DNA of 64,000 nt from Streptomyces durmitorensis (GTDB lineage Bacteria; Actinomycetota; Actinomycetes; Streptomycetales; Streptomycetaceae), in assembly GCF_023498005.1 (NCBI RefSeq), contig NZ_CP097289.1:7006001-7070000 (forward strand). The letters are read 5' to 3'. The position numbers and the translations under genes are program-made. Below are positions 43,004 to 51,633 of the stretch, piece after piece. The notes under the pieces are model-generated. The model worked only from the letters and a program-made list of their open reading frames with translations. It ran no database searches and was not told where the DNA came from. Numbering within the stretch: the stretch's first letter is position 1; each line of letters starts with the position of its first letter.

Positions 43004-43495
43004 TCAGAAGTCCACGCGCAGCCGGTCGTCGAGGCGCGCCACCGAATCCTGCGCGTACTCCTTCACGTAGTCCTCGCGGATCTCCTCGATCAGGGCGTCG
43101 CGCTTGTGCGCCTGCGAGGTCGGATACAGCAGGATCAGCTCGTACGAACGCTCACGCTCGATCTTGCCGTTCGAGTCCCGCCACTGGCCGCGACCGTCCT
43201 GCACCGTGAGCCCGTCGGGGAACGACGGCGTCACCTCGTCGTCGATGAACTTCATGAACTGCTTGTCGGTCACATCGGGCCCCCCGTCGGGACGTTCGGT
43301 CCCGAAGAGCAGCCGGGTCTCGGTGTACGCCTCGCCGCGGGACACCTGTGACGTGGTGGTCGTGCCGTGCGCGCGCGTGTCGGTGTCGGTGTCGAGCGAG
43401 GCGTACGCGGCCGGGGCGCCGACGGCGAGGACCGCGGTGGCGGCCGCGGTCACGGCGAGACGGGTGCGGGAGACGCGGGAGAGGGTGAGGGGCAT
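43004..43495 (-). CDS. secreted DUF3574 protein
   Basis: This 163-residue protein has a signal peptide (about 1-32: basic start, Ala-rich core, PAAYAS cleavage region). The DUF3574 domain follows (YTETRLLFGTERPDGGPDVT, FIDDEVTPSFPDGLTVQDG, RSYELILLYPTSQAHKRDAL). The mature N-terminus has a short DTDTDT run. The function of this domain is unknown. It is divergent from the PI-PLC gene. A duplicated 30-bp element precedes it. Confidence 0.88.
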   Translation of the reverse strand: MPLTLSRVSRTRLAVTAAATAVLAVGAPAAYASLDTDTDTRAHGTTTTSQVSRGEAYTETRLLFGTERPDGGPDVTDKQFMKFIDDEVTPSFPDGLTVQDGRGQWRDSNGKIERERSYELILLYPTSQAHKRDALIEEIREDYVKEYAQDSVARLDDRLRVDF

Positions 43496-43511
43496 GGCGG
43501 CTGATCCCTTT

Positions 43512-43572
43512 CTGCTTCTACGGGGGGTGATCAGTTTCCACTGCTGCTTCTACGGCGGCGATCAGTTTCCAC
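43512..43572. repeat. 30-bp direct repeat upstream of the DUF3574 gene
   Basis: CTGCTTCTACGG, a 5-6 base variable part and ATCAGTTTCCAC occur at 43512-43541 and 43544-43572. The repeat abuts the DUF3574 start and may hold duplicated promoter or operator elements on the minus strand. Confidence 0.75.
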
Positions 43573-43778
43573 GGGCGTGTGGATCTCTCGTACGTTGATC
43601 CATAACGGGCGCAGACGGTAGCGGACACGCCACGACCCCCGCCCTCCCTCACGCCGCCGCACGGCTGGATATCTCTCCCTGCCCGTCTCCCCGCCCGTAA
43701 GTCGCCGTCTTCCCTTCCGACACTCAACTCCCATACGTTTCGCTGGACTTGACCGGAGCGGTGGAGGGGACGGCTGAC

Positions 43779-44840
43779 ATGAGGGCACGTACTGGGACAG
43801 GCCTTGCCATGGCCGTCGCGGCGGCGGGCGCACTGGCGTTCGGGGGCACGGGCTCCGCGAGCGGCACCGCCCTCGCCGCCGACGATCCGGCGCCGCAGTC
43901 GCCGTACGCGTCCACCACCGGCGTCGGCGTCCACAACGCCTACGAGAAGTCGAAGTACCCGTACTTCGCCGACGCGCTCGACTCCGGTGCCGGAATGCTC
44001 GAACTCGACGTGTGGACCAATGTGTTCGGGAGCGGATGGCGGGTCTCGCACAGCAATCCGGTCGGGAACGACAACAACTGCGAGAACGCCGCGAGTCCGG
44101 CCGAATTGCGCACCAAGCCGCGCAACCAGAGCCTCACCGGCTGCCTCGCCGACATGAAGGCCTGGCACGACGCCCACCCCGGCCACCGGCCCATCCTGGT
44201 CAAGGTCGAGCTGAAGGACGGGTTCCAGGGGAGGAACGGGCGCGGCCCCGCCGATCTCGACGCCCTCCTCAAGAACAAGCTCGGCGACGCCGTCTACCGC
44301 CCGGGCCAGCTCACCGGGGACCACGCCACCCTCGACGAGGCCGTACGCAGCGACGGCTGGCCCCAGCGGAGCGCCCTGGCGGGGAAGTTCATCGTCGAGC
44401 TCATCCCCGGCACCGTCGAGCAGAACAACCCCGCCGACACCCTGTGGACCGACCGCGAGTACGCCACGCACCTGCGCGACCTCGCCGCGGCCGGTCGCCT
44501 CGGTGAGGCCGCGGCCTTCCCCGCCGTGCTCGGCGCCGAGGCGGGCGACCCGCGCGGGCGGTACGCGGACGCGGCGATCCGGCCCTGGTTCGTGCTGTTC
44601 GACGGCGACGCGTCCACGTACACGGGCGGCACCATCGACACCAAGTGGTACGCCGACCGGCGCTATCTCGTCGTCATGTCCGACGCCCACAACGTCGCAC
44701 CGGCCATCGACTCCGTGAACCCCACCGAGGCCCAGGCGCGGGACCGCGTCGCCCTGCTCGCGCGCGGCAACGCCAGCATCGTGTCCTCGGACTGGTATCC
44801 GCTGCCGGGCGTCCTGTCGACGGTGCTCCCGCGCGGCTGA
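43779..44840 (+). CDS. secreted PI-specific phospholipase C-like protein
   Basis: This 353-residue protein has a signal peptide ending near residue 35 (GTALAADD). The TIM-barrel domain of Ca2+-dependent PI-PLC-like proteins follows: GVGVHNAYEKSKYPYFADAL with the catalytic-type His, and GAGMLELDVW with metal-type Glu/Asp. WRVSHSNPVGNDNNC has the second His, and RPILVKVELKD is a further acidic strand. It would hydrolyse phosphoinositides or glycerophosphodiester-like substrates outside the cell. GTGGAGGGGA precedes the ATG I chose. The substrate is inferred only from the family name. Confidence 0.86.
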   Translation: MRARTGTGLAMAVAAAGALAFGGTGSASGTALAADDPAPQSPYASTTGVGVHNAYEKSKYPYFADALDSGAGMLELDVWTNVFGSGWRVSHSNPVGNDNNCENAASPAELRTKPRNQSLTGCLADMKAWHDAHPGHRPILVKVELKDGFQGRNGRGPADLDALLKNKLGDAVYRPGQLTGDHATLDEAVRSDGWPQRSALAGKFIVELIPGTVEQNNPADTLWTDREYATHLRDLAAAGRLGEAAAFPAVLGAEAGDPRGRYADAAIRPWFVLFDGDASTYTGGTIDTKWYADRRYLVVMSDAHNVAPAIDSVNPTEAQARDRVALLARGNASIVSSDWYPLPGVLSTVLPRG

Positions 44841-44885
44841 GGTACCGCCCGGGAAGGCGGAGGGTGGCGCTGAGAGGAGCCGGGG

Positions 44886-45842
44886 CTAGCGCTCGATCCG
44901 TATCCACACCGGCGCGTGGTCCGAGCCCGTCGCGTTCCTCCGCTCCTGCGGATCCCCGTCCCCGACCGACGGCAGCGCGGTCGCCGTCGAGCCCGGCACG
45001 CCCGTGCCCGCCGCCGTGACCTGGTTCAGGAGGCTGCGGCTCACCAGGACGTGGTCGATCAGCTCCCGGCGCCCCGCGTGGATGCGGGAGTAGCGCTGCT
45101 CGGCGGGGATCAGCGGGGCCACGTTCCACAGCCGCTTCGCGTCGCCCTTGTCCGGCTTGTCGAAGCCGGGGGTGCCGATCTCGGAGCCGGGCGGGCCGAG
45201 CAGGATCTGCGTCGTCGCCGCCGACACCTCGTCGTTCAGGTCACCGAGCACCACGACGTCGTGCTCGCGGCCGTCGCCCTTCAGGAGCCGGTCGGCAAGC
45301 GAGCGCACCAGCGTCGCCTCGGCCGAGCGCCGGTACAGCGCGTACGCCCCGAAGCGGGCCCGCTCGCCCTCGTCCCGCGGCTGGAACCGGCCGCCGCCGT
45401 ACGAGAGCAGCTTCGACTTCAGATGGCAGACGGCCGCGTCGAAGAAGAACGCGCGCGTCGTCACCGTCACCGCGAGCACCCCGCGCCCCGCCCGCGCCAC
45501 CGGCTTGCCCACGTCGCCGACCTGCACCGGGCGCACCGGCGCAGGGAAGCAGTCCTCGTCGGCGACGACGAACACCGGAAGCGAGGAGAGGAAGCCGACG
45601 CGGATGCCGCGCTCGTCCGCGTGCTCCGAAAGAGTGGTGTGCCAGGTGCCCTCCAGCATCCCGGCCAGATCCGCGAGGGCCTCCGGATCGCCGACCTCCT
45701 GCACGGCCAGCACGCTCGGCCGCAGCGCCGAGATCGTCGCCGCGAGCGAGGCCAGCTTCGCCTCGTACGCGGCCTTGTCCTTGGGCCCGAACTTGCCGCC
45801 GGGCCGGTAGAGGTTCTCCAGGTTCCAAGTGCCGAGGAGCAT
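44886..45842 (-). CDS. endonuclease/exonuclease/phosphatase family protein
   Basis: This 318-residue protein starts MLLGTWNLENLYRPGG. LAVQEVGDPEAL carries the metal-binding Glu, VTTRAFFFDAAVCHLKSKLL the central His, VVVLGDLNDE the DxN pair, and ATGSDHAPVWIRI the final SDH motif. This is a complete EEP active site, expected to cut phosphodiesters with Mg2+. There is no signal peptide, so it is probably cytoplasmic. Nuclease or phosphatase specificity cannot be told. It faces the PI-PLC gene tail to tail and diverges from the amidohydrolase gene. Confidence 0.88.
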   Translation of the reverse strand: MLLGTWNLENLYRPGGKFGPKDKAAYEAKLASLAATISALRPSVLAVQEVGDPEALADLAGMLEGTWHTTLSEHADERGIRVGFLSSLPVFVVADEDCFPAPVRPVQVGDVGKPVARAGRGVLAVTVTTRAFFFDAAVCHLKSKLLSYGGGRFQPRDEGERARFGAYALYRRSAEATLVRSLADRLLKGDGREHDVVVLGDLNDEVSAATTQILLGPPGSEIGTPGFDKPDKGDAKRLWNVAPLIPAEQRYSRIHAGRRELIDHVLVSRSLLNQVTAAGTGVPGSTATALPSVGDGDPQERRNATGSDHAPVWIRIER

Positions 45843-45948
45843 GGCGGGCTCCAACTGTGCTCGCGTGGTGGGTGGGTTGACGTCAGCGTGCTCGCGAAAC
45901 CGGCGACGGGACAGGGCACGGGATGCGCACTCCCCGTACCTTGAACAG

Positions 45949-47310
45949 ATGACGCCGCCTCCCGCGCACGGCCCCGCCGACCTCGTCATCACGGGCTGCA
46001 CGGCCCTCGTCCACGACGAAGGGGGTCGGATCGGATTCCTCGACGACGCGGCCCTCGTCGTACGCGACGGCCGCATCGACGCCGTGACCACCACCCCTGC
46101 CGTGGCCGGCCTGCGGGCCGCCGAGCGCATCGACGCGCGCGGCCAGGCGGCCCTGCCCGGCCTGATCAACTGCCATACGCACACGCCGATGGTCGCCCTT
46201 CGCGGCCTCGCCGAGGATCTCCCGGCGCACGAGTGGTTCAACGACTGGATCTGGCCCATCGAGTCCAATCTGACCGAGCGCGTCGTCGGGCTCGGCGCGC
46301 GGCTCGCCTGCGCCGAGATGATCCGGGGCGGGGTGACGACCTTCGCCGACCACTACTTCGCGATGGACACCGTCGCCGATGTCGTCGAGGAGAGCGGTCT
46401 GCGCGCCAACCTCGGCGCGGCCTTCTTCTCCTCGCAGGGGCCCGAAGGCCGCGCCGCATCCCTGGAGTTCGCGCTGAGGCGGCGCGGCGCCGCCGAAGGC
46501 CGCATCACTACATCGCTCGCCCCGCACGCCCCGTACACCGTCGACGACGCGGACCTCGCCGCGACCGCCGAGCTCGCCCGGGAGCACGGCCTCATGGTCC
46601 ACCTGCACGCCTCCGAGAACCGCGCCCAGACCGACAACAGCCTGGAGCGCCACGGCCGCACCCCCATCGAGGTCCTGCACCGCACAGGGCTGCTCGACGT
46701 CGACGTCCTCATCGCGCACGGCACCGGCATCCTCGACCGCGACCTCCCCGTCCTCCAGCAGGGCACGGGCCGCATCGCCGTGGCGTCCGCGCCGCGCGGC
46801 TACCTCAAGTTCGGCTGGGACACCACGCCCGTGCGCGCCCTGCGCGGGATCGGCATCCCCGTCGGCCTCGCCACGGACGGCGCCGCCTCGAACAACACCC
46901 TGGACGTGTGGGAGTCCATGGCGCTCACCGCACTCGTGCAGAAGTCCACGCAGCGCGACCCGGCCTGGCTGACCGCCCGCCAGGCCCTGGACCACGCCAC
47001 ACTGCAGAGCGCGCGGGCCGTCGGCCTCGGAGAGCAGATCGGCAGCCTCGCGCCGGGGCGCCGCGCCGACATCGTCCTCGTCGATCTCGACGGGCCGCAC
47101 ACCCAGCCTGTGCACGACCTCGCGGCCACCCTCGTGCACAGTGCGCGCTCGGCGGACGTCACCACGACGATCGTCGACGGGCGGATCCTGATGCGCGACC
47201 GAAGGCTGCTGACCCTCGATGTGCCGCGCATCGTCGCGGAGTTGGGCGCCGAACTGCCCGCCCTGATCGACCGCGGCCACGGCAAGCGGATCCAGAACTA
47301 CGAGGGCTGA
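45949..47310 (+). CDS. amidohydrolase (MtaD/TrzA/SsnA-like aminohydrolase)
   Basis: This 453-residue metal-dependent hydrolase has GLINCHTHTPMVALRGLAED with the first two His ligands. LAPHAPYTVDD, VHLHASEN and LIAHGTGI carry further ligands, and LATDGAASNNTLD the catalytic Asp. LAPGRRADIVLVDLDGPH is the usual C-terminal beta-sandwich signature. The family deaminates S-adenosylhomocysteine, methylthioadenosine, guanine or triazines. The HTHTPM and SNN features fit the MtaD/TrzA group best. The ATG lies at the end of the divergent gap with the EEP gene. The exact substrate is unknown. Confidence 0.88.
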   Translation: MTPPPAHGPADLVITGCTALVHDEGGRIGFLDDAALVVRDGRIDAVTTTPAVAGLRAAERIDARGQAALPGLINCHTHTPMVALRGLAEDLPAHEWFNDWIWPIESNLTERVVGLGARLACAEMIRGGVTTFADHYFAMDTVADVVEESGLRANLGAAFFSSQGPEGRAASLEFALRRRGAAEGRITTSLAPHAPYTVDDADLAATAELAREHGLMVHLHASENRAQTDNSLERHGRTPIEVLHRTGLLDVDVLIAHGTGILDRDLPVLQQGTGRIAVASAPRGYLKFGWDTTPVRALRGIGIPVGLATDGAASNNTLDVWESMALTALVQKSTQRDPAWLTARQALDHATLQSARAVGLGEQIGSLAPGRRADIVLVDLDGPHTQPVHDLAATLVHSARSADVTTTIVDGRILMRDRRLLTLDVPRIVAELGAELPALIDRGHGKRIQNYEG

Positions 47311-47469
47311 AGGTCAAGGGCTGAGGGTCAAGAGAGTGAGGGCTGAGGGCCGGGGCTGAGATTCTTTGAAGTTTCTTCGCCGCGACCGATGAGTTCCGGT
47401 GATGCCGCAGGTCACCCCTCGCAGAAGCACGGATCCGAGGGGCGGATCCGGCGGAGGGACTGAGGGACC

Positions 47470-48159
47470 ATGGGACTTCCCGGCATCGTCACGCGCGAGG
47501 AGTGGCTCGCCGCGCGCAAGGAACTGCTCGCCAAGGAGAAGGCGGAGACCCGGGCGCGTGACGCGCTCAACGCCGAGCGGCGTCGGCTTCCGATGGTCGA
47601 GATCGGCAAGGAGTATCTGTTCGACGGCTCCGACGGCAAGGCGACGCTGTTCGACCTCTTCGACGGAGACGCCCAACTGATCGTCTACCACTTCATGTTC
47701 GCCCCGGAGTGGGACGCGGGCTGCCGCAGCTGCTCGGCGTTCCTCGACCAGATCGGGCACCTCGCCCATCTGCGGGCCCGCAGCACGAACTTCATCGCGG
47801 TCTCCCGCGCGCCGTTCACCAAGATCCTGCCCTTCAAGGCCCGGATGGGCTGGACGGTGCCGTGGTACTCCTCGAACGGCAGCGACTTCAACGAGGACTT
47901 CGACGCCACCGTCGGCGAGGGCGACGAGTCCTTCGAGCAGCCGGGGATCAGCTGCTTCCTGCGCGACGGCGACCGCGTCTTCCACACGTACTCGACGTAC
48001 GCCCGCGGCCTCGACTGGGTGGCGTCGTACTCCAGCCTCTTTGATCTCACCGCCCTCGGCCGGCAGGAGGAGTGGGAGGAGCCGAAGGGCCGGTCCGCGG
48101 GGATCGGGGCACCGGCGGGCAGCAGCCGGGTGAGGTATCACGACGAGTACGAGATGTGA
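47470..48159 (+). CDS. DUF899 (thioredoxin-like) protein
   Basis: This 229-residue protein begins LPGIVTREEWLAARKELLAK and continues with LFDLFDGDAQLIVYHFMFAP. CRSCSAFLDQIGHLAHL, SRAPFTKILPFKARMGW and VPWYSSNGSDFNEDFDA follow, the hallmark blocks of DUF899. The fold is thioredoxin-like with a CxxC (CRSC), but redox activity is not established. GGAGGGACTGAGGGACC precedes the ATG. The C-terminus, RVRYHDEYEM, is complete. Confidence 0.9.
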   Translation: MGLPGIVTREEWLAARKELLAKEKAETRARDALNAERRRLPMVEIGKEYLFDGSDGKATLFDLFDGDAQLIVYHFMFAPEWDAGCRSCSAFLDQIGHLAHLRARSTNFIAVSRAPFTKILPFKARMGWTVPWYSSNGSDFNEDFDATVGEGDESFEQPGISCFLRDGDRVFHTYSTYARGLDWVASYSSLFDLTALGRQEEWEEPKGRSAGIGAPAGSSRVRYHDEYEM

Positions 48160-48272
48160 GGAACCGGCACAACCAGGTGTCAGGTCGGTCACGTTGCGAG
48201 TCCTTTCCACCCCTCGGCGCGTTCTACTCCATGAGAGTCCGTCAGGACTGCCGACGGGGGAGCAGAAGGACG

Positions 48273-48473
48273 ATGATGAACAACCGAGTGGTACTGGAAC
48301 GCTTTCCGGCCGGTGGGCCGCGAGGATCGTGGCCCGCGGAGGAGTTCGCCCGCGCCCGCCGCACGGAGGGGCAGGAGGCGGAGGTCGTCATGGACCTCGC
48401 CTCCGATGCCTTCCTGGTGATCGTGCGCGAGACCCGGGTGACCGACATGGCGGAGGTGGCCGCCGCCGCGTAG
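48273..48473 (+). CDS. small conserved-looking hypothetical protein
   Basis: This 66-residue frame starts MMNNRVVLERFPAGGPRGSW, with AGAAGGA 5 bases before the ATG. A mixed alpha/beta pattern follows (EEFARARRTEGQEAEVVMDL, DAFLVIVRETRVTDMAEVAA). I recall similar short proteins in Streptomyces, but no function. It stands between the DUF899 gene and the ABC exporter, with which it converges. Confidence 0.55.
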   Translation: MMNNRVVLERFPAGGPRGSWPAEEFARARRTEGQEAEVVMDLASDAFLVIVRETRVTDMAEVAAAA

Positions 48474-48523
48474 CGAGCGCGCCGCGCGGGCACTGAACTT
48501 GCCACGTGGGCCGAGCGCGCCCC

Positions 48524-50569
48524 TCAGCGCTCGGCGTGCCCGTTCGGTGAGGGGATCTTCGCCGTGAACTGGTCGGCCTGCAGGGCGTACAGCTCCGCGT
48601 AGACACCACCGGTCCGCAGGAGCTCGTCCGGTGTGCCCGACTCCACCAGGCGCCCTCCGTCCAGGACATGGACCAGATCCGCGTGGCGCACCGACGCAAG
48701 CCGGTGGGTGATGAGGATGACGGTCTGGCCCGTCCCCGCGAGGGCCCTGATCTTCTCGAAGACCTCCAGCTCGGCACGGGCGTCGAGCGCCGCCGTCGGC
48801 TCGTCCACGATCAGGATGCTGCCGCGCCGGTACGCGGCGCGCGCGATGCCCAGGCGCTGCCACTGGCCGCCCGACAGCTCGTGCCCGCCGGTGAACGCAC
48901 GGGCCAGCAAGGTGTCGAGCCCGCGCGGCAGATCGGCCACGACGTCCCCGGCACCGGCCTCCCCGACGGATGCGCCGATCCGGTCGTCCGTGAGGGGCAG
49001 CGACGACCGGCCGATCGCGATGTTCACGCGCGCCGTGAACGGCCAGCGCTTGAAGTCCTGCGCCACCATCGCGATGCGCTCGACCAGTTGATGCCGGTCC
49101 GCGGTCGCCGCGTCGACCCCGTCCCACAGGATCCGGCCGTCCTTCGGTGCGTACAGACCGGCGAGCAGCTTCACCAAGGTGGTCTTGCCGGAGCCGTTCT
49201 CGCCCACCAGGGCGACGATCTTCCCGGTGGGCAGCGTCAGGGAGACGTCGCTGAGCGCGTCCCTGCCCGAGGCCCCCGGATAGCGGAAGGTGACATTCTC
49301 GAACCGTATCTCCCGTGGGTCCGGAGGCAGTTCGGCGCCGCCGACCGGGATCGCGCGCTGCGCAGCCTCCACGAAGAGCCGCTCCAGGTCGCCGACGAAC
49401 AGGGCGTCCTCGTGCAGGGAGTTGACCTCAAGGACGAGCGTGTCGAGATTTGACGCTCCGGTGCGGATCGCGATGACGGCGGTGCCCGCGACGGACAGCG
49501 CCATCGCTCCGGCGAGCAGCAGACCGCCGAGCGTCGCGTACGTCGCCGCGGTGGCGGCGCCCGTCCACGCCGCCGCGATCAGGCCCGTCCGGGCGGCGAG
49601 CCGCGCCAGGCGCGCCTGCTCCTCCTCCGCGGCCTCCGACATGGACCGGAAGTGCCGCAGCAGGAAGGGCCCCACACCGTGCACCCGGATCTCCGGTGCC
49701 GCCCGCGCCTCCGTGAGGAGGCTGCCGATGAGGCGTCCCGCGCGGGCGTGCTGCACCCAGGCGTGGAAGGAGACATAGCGGCGCCTGGCGATGGTCAGGG
49801 CGCTCCACGCGCTCGGCAGGGTCATCGTCACCAGGAGCGGAAGCAGCACCGGGTGCAGGACGGTCAGCACGCTCGCCGCCGCGATCAGCGAGATCATCGC
49901 GTTCACCACGCGCGTGGAGATGCCGATCATGCGGCGGGCGGAGGCCGCTCCGTACTGCGCCGTGTCGAGCAGCTTGTGGAACGCGTCGTCCTCGATCGCC
50001 GACAGCTCCACCGACGCGGCCTTCTCCAAGTACTGCTCGGTGGCGACGCGTTCGACCTTCGGTTCGAGGCGGCCCGTCGCGTACGTCGACGCGGCGCGCA
50101 GCAGCGCGGCGACGAACAGGACGGACGCGACGGTCACCAGGGCGGGCATCGCGCCGCGCAGCCGGTCGGCCACCGGGGCGTCGGCCATCAGGCGCCCGAG
50201 GACGCTGTTGACCGCGAGGAGGCTCACCGCCTGGGCGAGCCCGCGGCCCACCTCGGCGCCGATCACGATGCGTGCGGCGCGCCGGTCGGCCTGCCAGGCG
50301 AGCCGGAAGCTGGCGGCAAGGAGCGCGGGAAGCCGCTTCAGCATGGACCGGAACCCCAGCTGGAGGAAGGCCTCCTCGTGCTGGGCCCAGCCGGTGTCGT
50401 AGCGCAGCGGGCCGCCGAAGAGCAGCGACTCGGACTCCGAAGTCCCGCTCTGCTTCTGGGTGTTGTTCTGTTTGTCGTTCGTCTGCTTCTCCTTCTCCGT
50501 TTGCGTACGTCCTGTGCGGGCTTGCAACCCCGGGCAACTGTTGCCGGTCGGCCCAGGCCGCAGTGCCAT
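48524..50569 (-). CDS. ABC exporter, fused membrane and ATP-binding domains
   Basis: This protein of about 681 residues has a polar head with LLFGGPLRYDTGWAQHEEAF. Six predicted helices of the exporter core follow (about 100-380), then an ATPase domain with Walker A GENGSGKTTLVKLLAG and Q-loop VAQDFKRWPF. The signature is HELSGGQWQRLGIARA, Walker B is ILIVDEPTAALDA, and THRLASVRHAD is the H-loop. All motor residues are present, so it should work as a homodimer. The start is uncertain: the ATG at 50569 leaves 47 bases to the divergent aco operon. The best Shine-Dalgarno (GGAGAAGGAG) precedes an ACG instead. Confidence 0.88.
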   Translation of the reverse strand: MALRPGPTGNSCPGLQARTGRTQTEKEKQTNDKQNNTQKQSGTSESESLLFGGPLRYDTGWAQHEEAFLQLGFRSMLKRLPALLAASFRLAWQADRRAARIVIGAEVGRGLAQAVSLLAVNSVLGRLMADAPVADRLRGAMPALVTVASVLFVAALLRAASTYATGRLEPKVERVATEQYLEKAASVELSAIEDDAFHKLLDTAQYGAASARRMIGISTRVVNAMISLIAAASVLTVLHPVLLPLLVTMTLPSAWSALTIARRRYVSFHAWVQHARAGRLIGSLLTEARAAPEIRVHGVGPFLLRHFRSMSEAAEEEQARLARLAARTGLIAAAWTGAATAATYATLGGLLLAGAMALSVAGTAVIAIRTGASNLDTLVLEVNSLHEDALFVGDLERLFVEAAQRAIPVGGAELPPDPREIRFENVTFRYPGASGRDALSDVSLTLPTGKIVALVGENGSGKTTLVKLLAGLYAPKDGRILWDGVDAATADRHQLVERIAMVAQDFKRWPFTARVNIAIGRSSLPLTDDRIGASVGEAGAGDVVADLPRGLDTLLARAFTGGHELSGGQWQRLGIARAAYRRGSILIVDEPTAALDARAELEVFEKIRALAGTGQTVILITHRLASVRHADLVHVLDGGRLVESGTPDELLRTGGVYAELYALQADQFTAKIPSPNGHAER

Positions 50570-50616
50570 ACCCCATGCAGGCAACTCCGCACCCGCGCAG
50601 GCAAAGGAGTTCTTCC

Positions 50617-51621
50617 GTGACCGACACTCTCCGGACACCTCAAGTCCCTTACGAGCACGGCCTGGACGGTCCCGCACTGCTCGACGCGTACCGCACGATG
50701 CGTACGATCCGTGACTTCGAGGAGCGCCTCCACGAGGAGTTCGCGACCGGCGACATCCCCGGCTTCGTCCACCTGTACGCAGGTGAGGAGGCGTCCGCCG
50801 CCGGGGTCTGCGCCCACCTCGACGACGACCGCGACGTCATCGCCTCCACGCACCGGGGCCACGGCCACTGCATCGCCAAGCACGTCGACGTGAAGTCGAT
50901 GATGGCCGAGATCTACGGGCGCACGACCGGGGCGTGCCACGGCAAGGGCGGCTCCATGCACATCGCCGACCTCTCCAAGGGCATGCTCGGCGCCAACGGC
51001 ATCGTCGGCGGCGGGCCGCCCCTCGTCTGCGGCGCCGCGCTGGCCGCGAAGACGCGCGGGGACGGCGGCGTGGGCGTGGCCTTCTTCGGTGACGGCGGCA
51101 GCAACCAGGGCACCACCCTCGAATCCCTGAACCTCGCATCCGTCTGGCAGCTGCCCGCCGTCTTCGTCGCCGAGAACAACGGCTACGCGGAGGCCACTTC
51201 GGCGAAGTGGTCGGTGGGCGGCGGCTCCATCGCGGCCCGCGCCGCGGCCTTCGGGATGCCCGGCGTCACGGTCGACGGCTTCGACTTCTTCGCGGTGCAC
51301 GAGGCGGCGGGCGAAGCGGTCGCCAGGGCGCGCTCGGGCGGCGGGCCCACCCTCATCGAGGTGCAACTCACCCGCTACTACGGGCACTTCGAGGGCGACC
51401 AGCAGAAGTACCGGGCGGACGAGGTGCGCCACGCCCGTGCCGAACTCGACTGCATCAAGCGCTTCAGGGAGCGGGTCGCGGGCGAGGTCACGGTCGCGCA
51501 GCTCGACGCGATCGACGCCGAGGTCGCCCTGCTGATCGACGAGGCCGTGGCACAGGCGCAGGCTGCGCCCCTGCCGACCGTCGCGGACCTGGAGACCGAC
51601 GTCTACATCTCGTACCTCTGA
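50617..51621 (+). CDS. acoA: 2-oxoacid/acetoin dehydrogenase E1 alpha subunit
   Basis: This 334-residue thiamine-diphosphate enzyme has TMRTIRDFEERLHEEFATGD and the phosphorylation-loop-like region STHRGHGHCIAKHVDVKSMM. The ThDP motif is GVAFFGDGGSNQGTTLESLN (GDG then about 28 residues to NN in VAENNGYAEAT). HYYGHFEGDQQKYR-type chemistry near the C-terminus (RYYGHFEGD) is typical of acetoin dehydrogenase. The GTG start has AAAGGAG 8 bases upstream. It heads a three-gene operon with E1 beta and a lipoyl/hydrolase fusion, the acoABC arrangement. Acetoin specificity is inferred. Confidence 0.86.
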   Translation: MTDTLRTPQVPYEHGLDGPALLDAYRTMRTIRDFEERLHEEFATGDIPGFVHLYAGEEASAAGVCAHLDDDRDVIASTHRGHGHCIAKHVDVKSMMAEIYGRTTGACHGKGGSMHIADLSKGMLGANGIVGGGPPLVCGAALAAKTRGDGGVGVAFFGDGGSNQGTTLESLNLASVWQLPAVFVAENNGYAEATSAKWSVGGGSIAARAAAFGMPGVTVDGFDFFAVHEAAGEAVARARSGGGPTLIEVQLTRYYGHFEGDQQKYRADEVRHARAELDCIKRFRERVAGEVTVAQLDAIDAEVALLIDEAVAQAQAAPLPTVADLETDVYISYL

Positions 51622-51633
51622 GGGGAGTCGACC

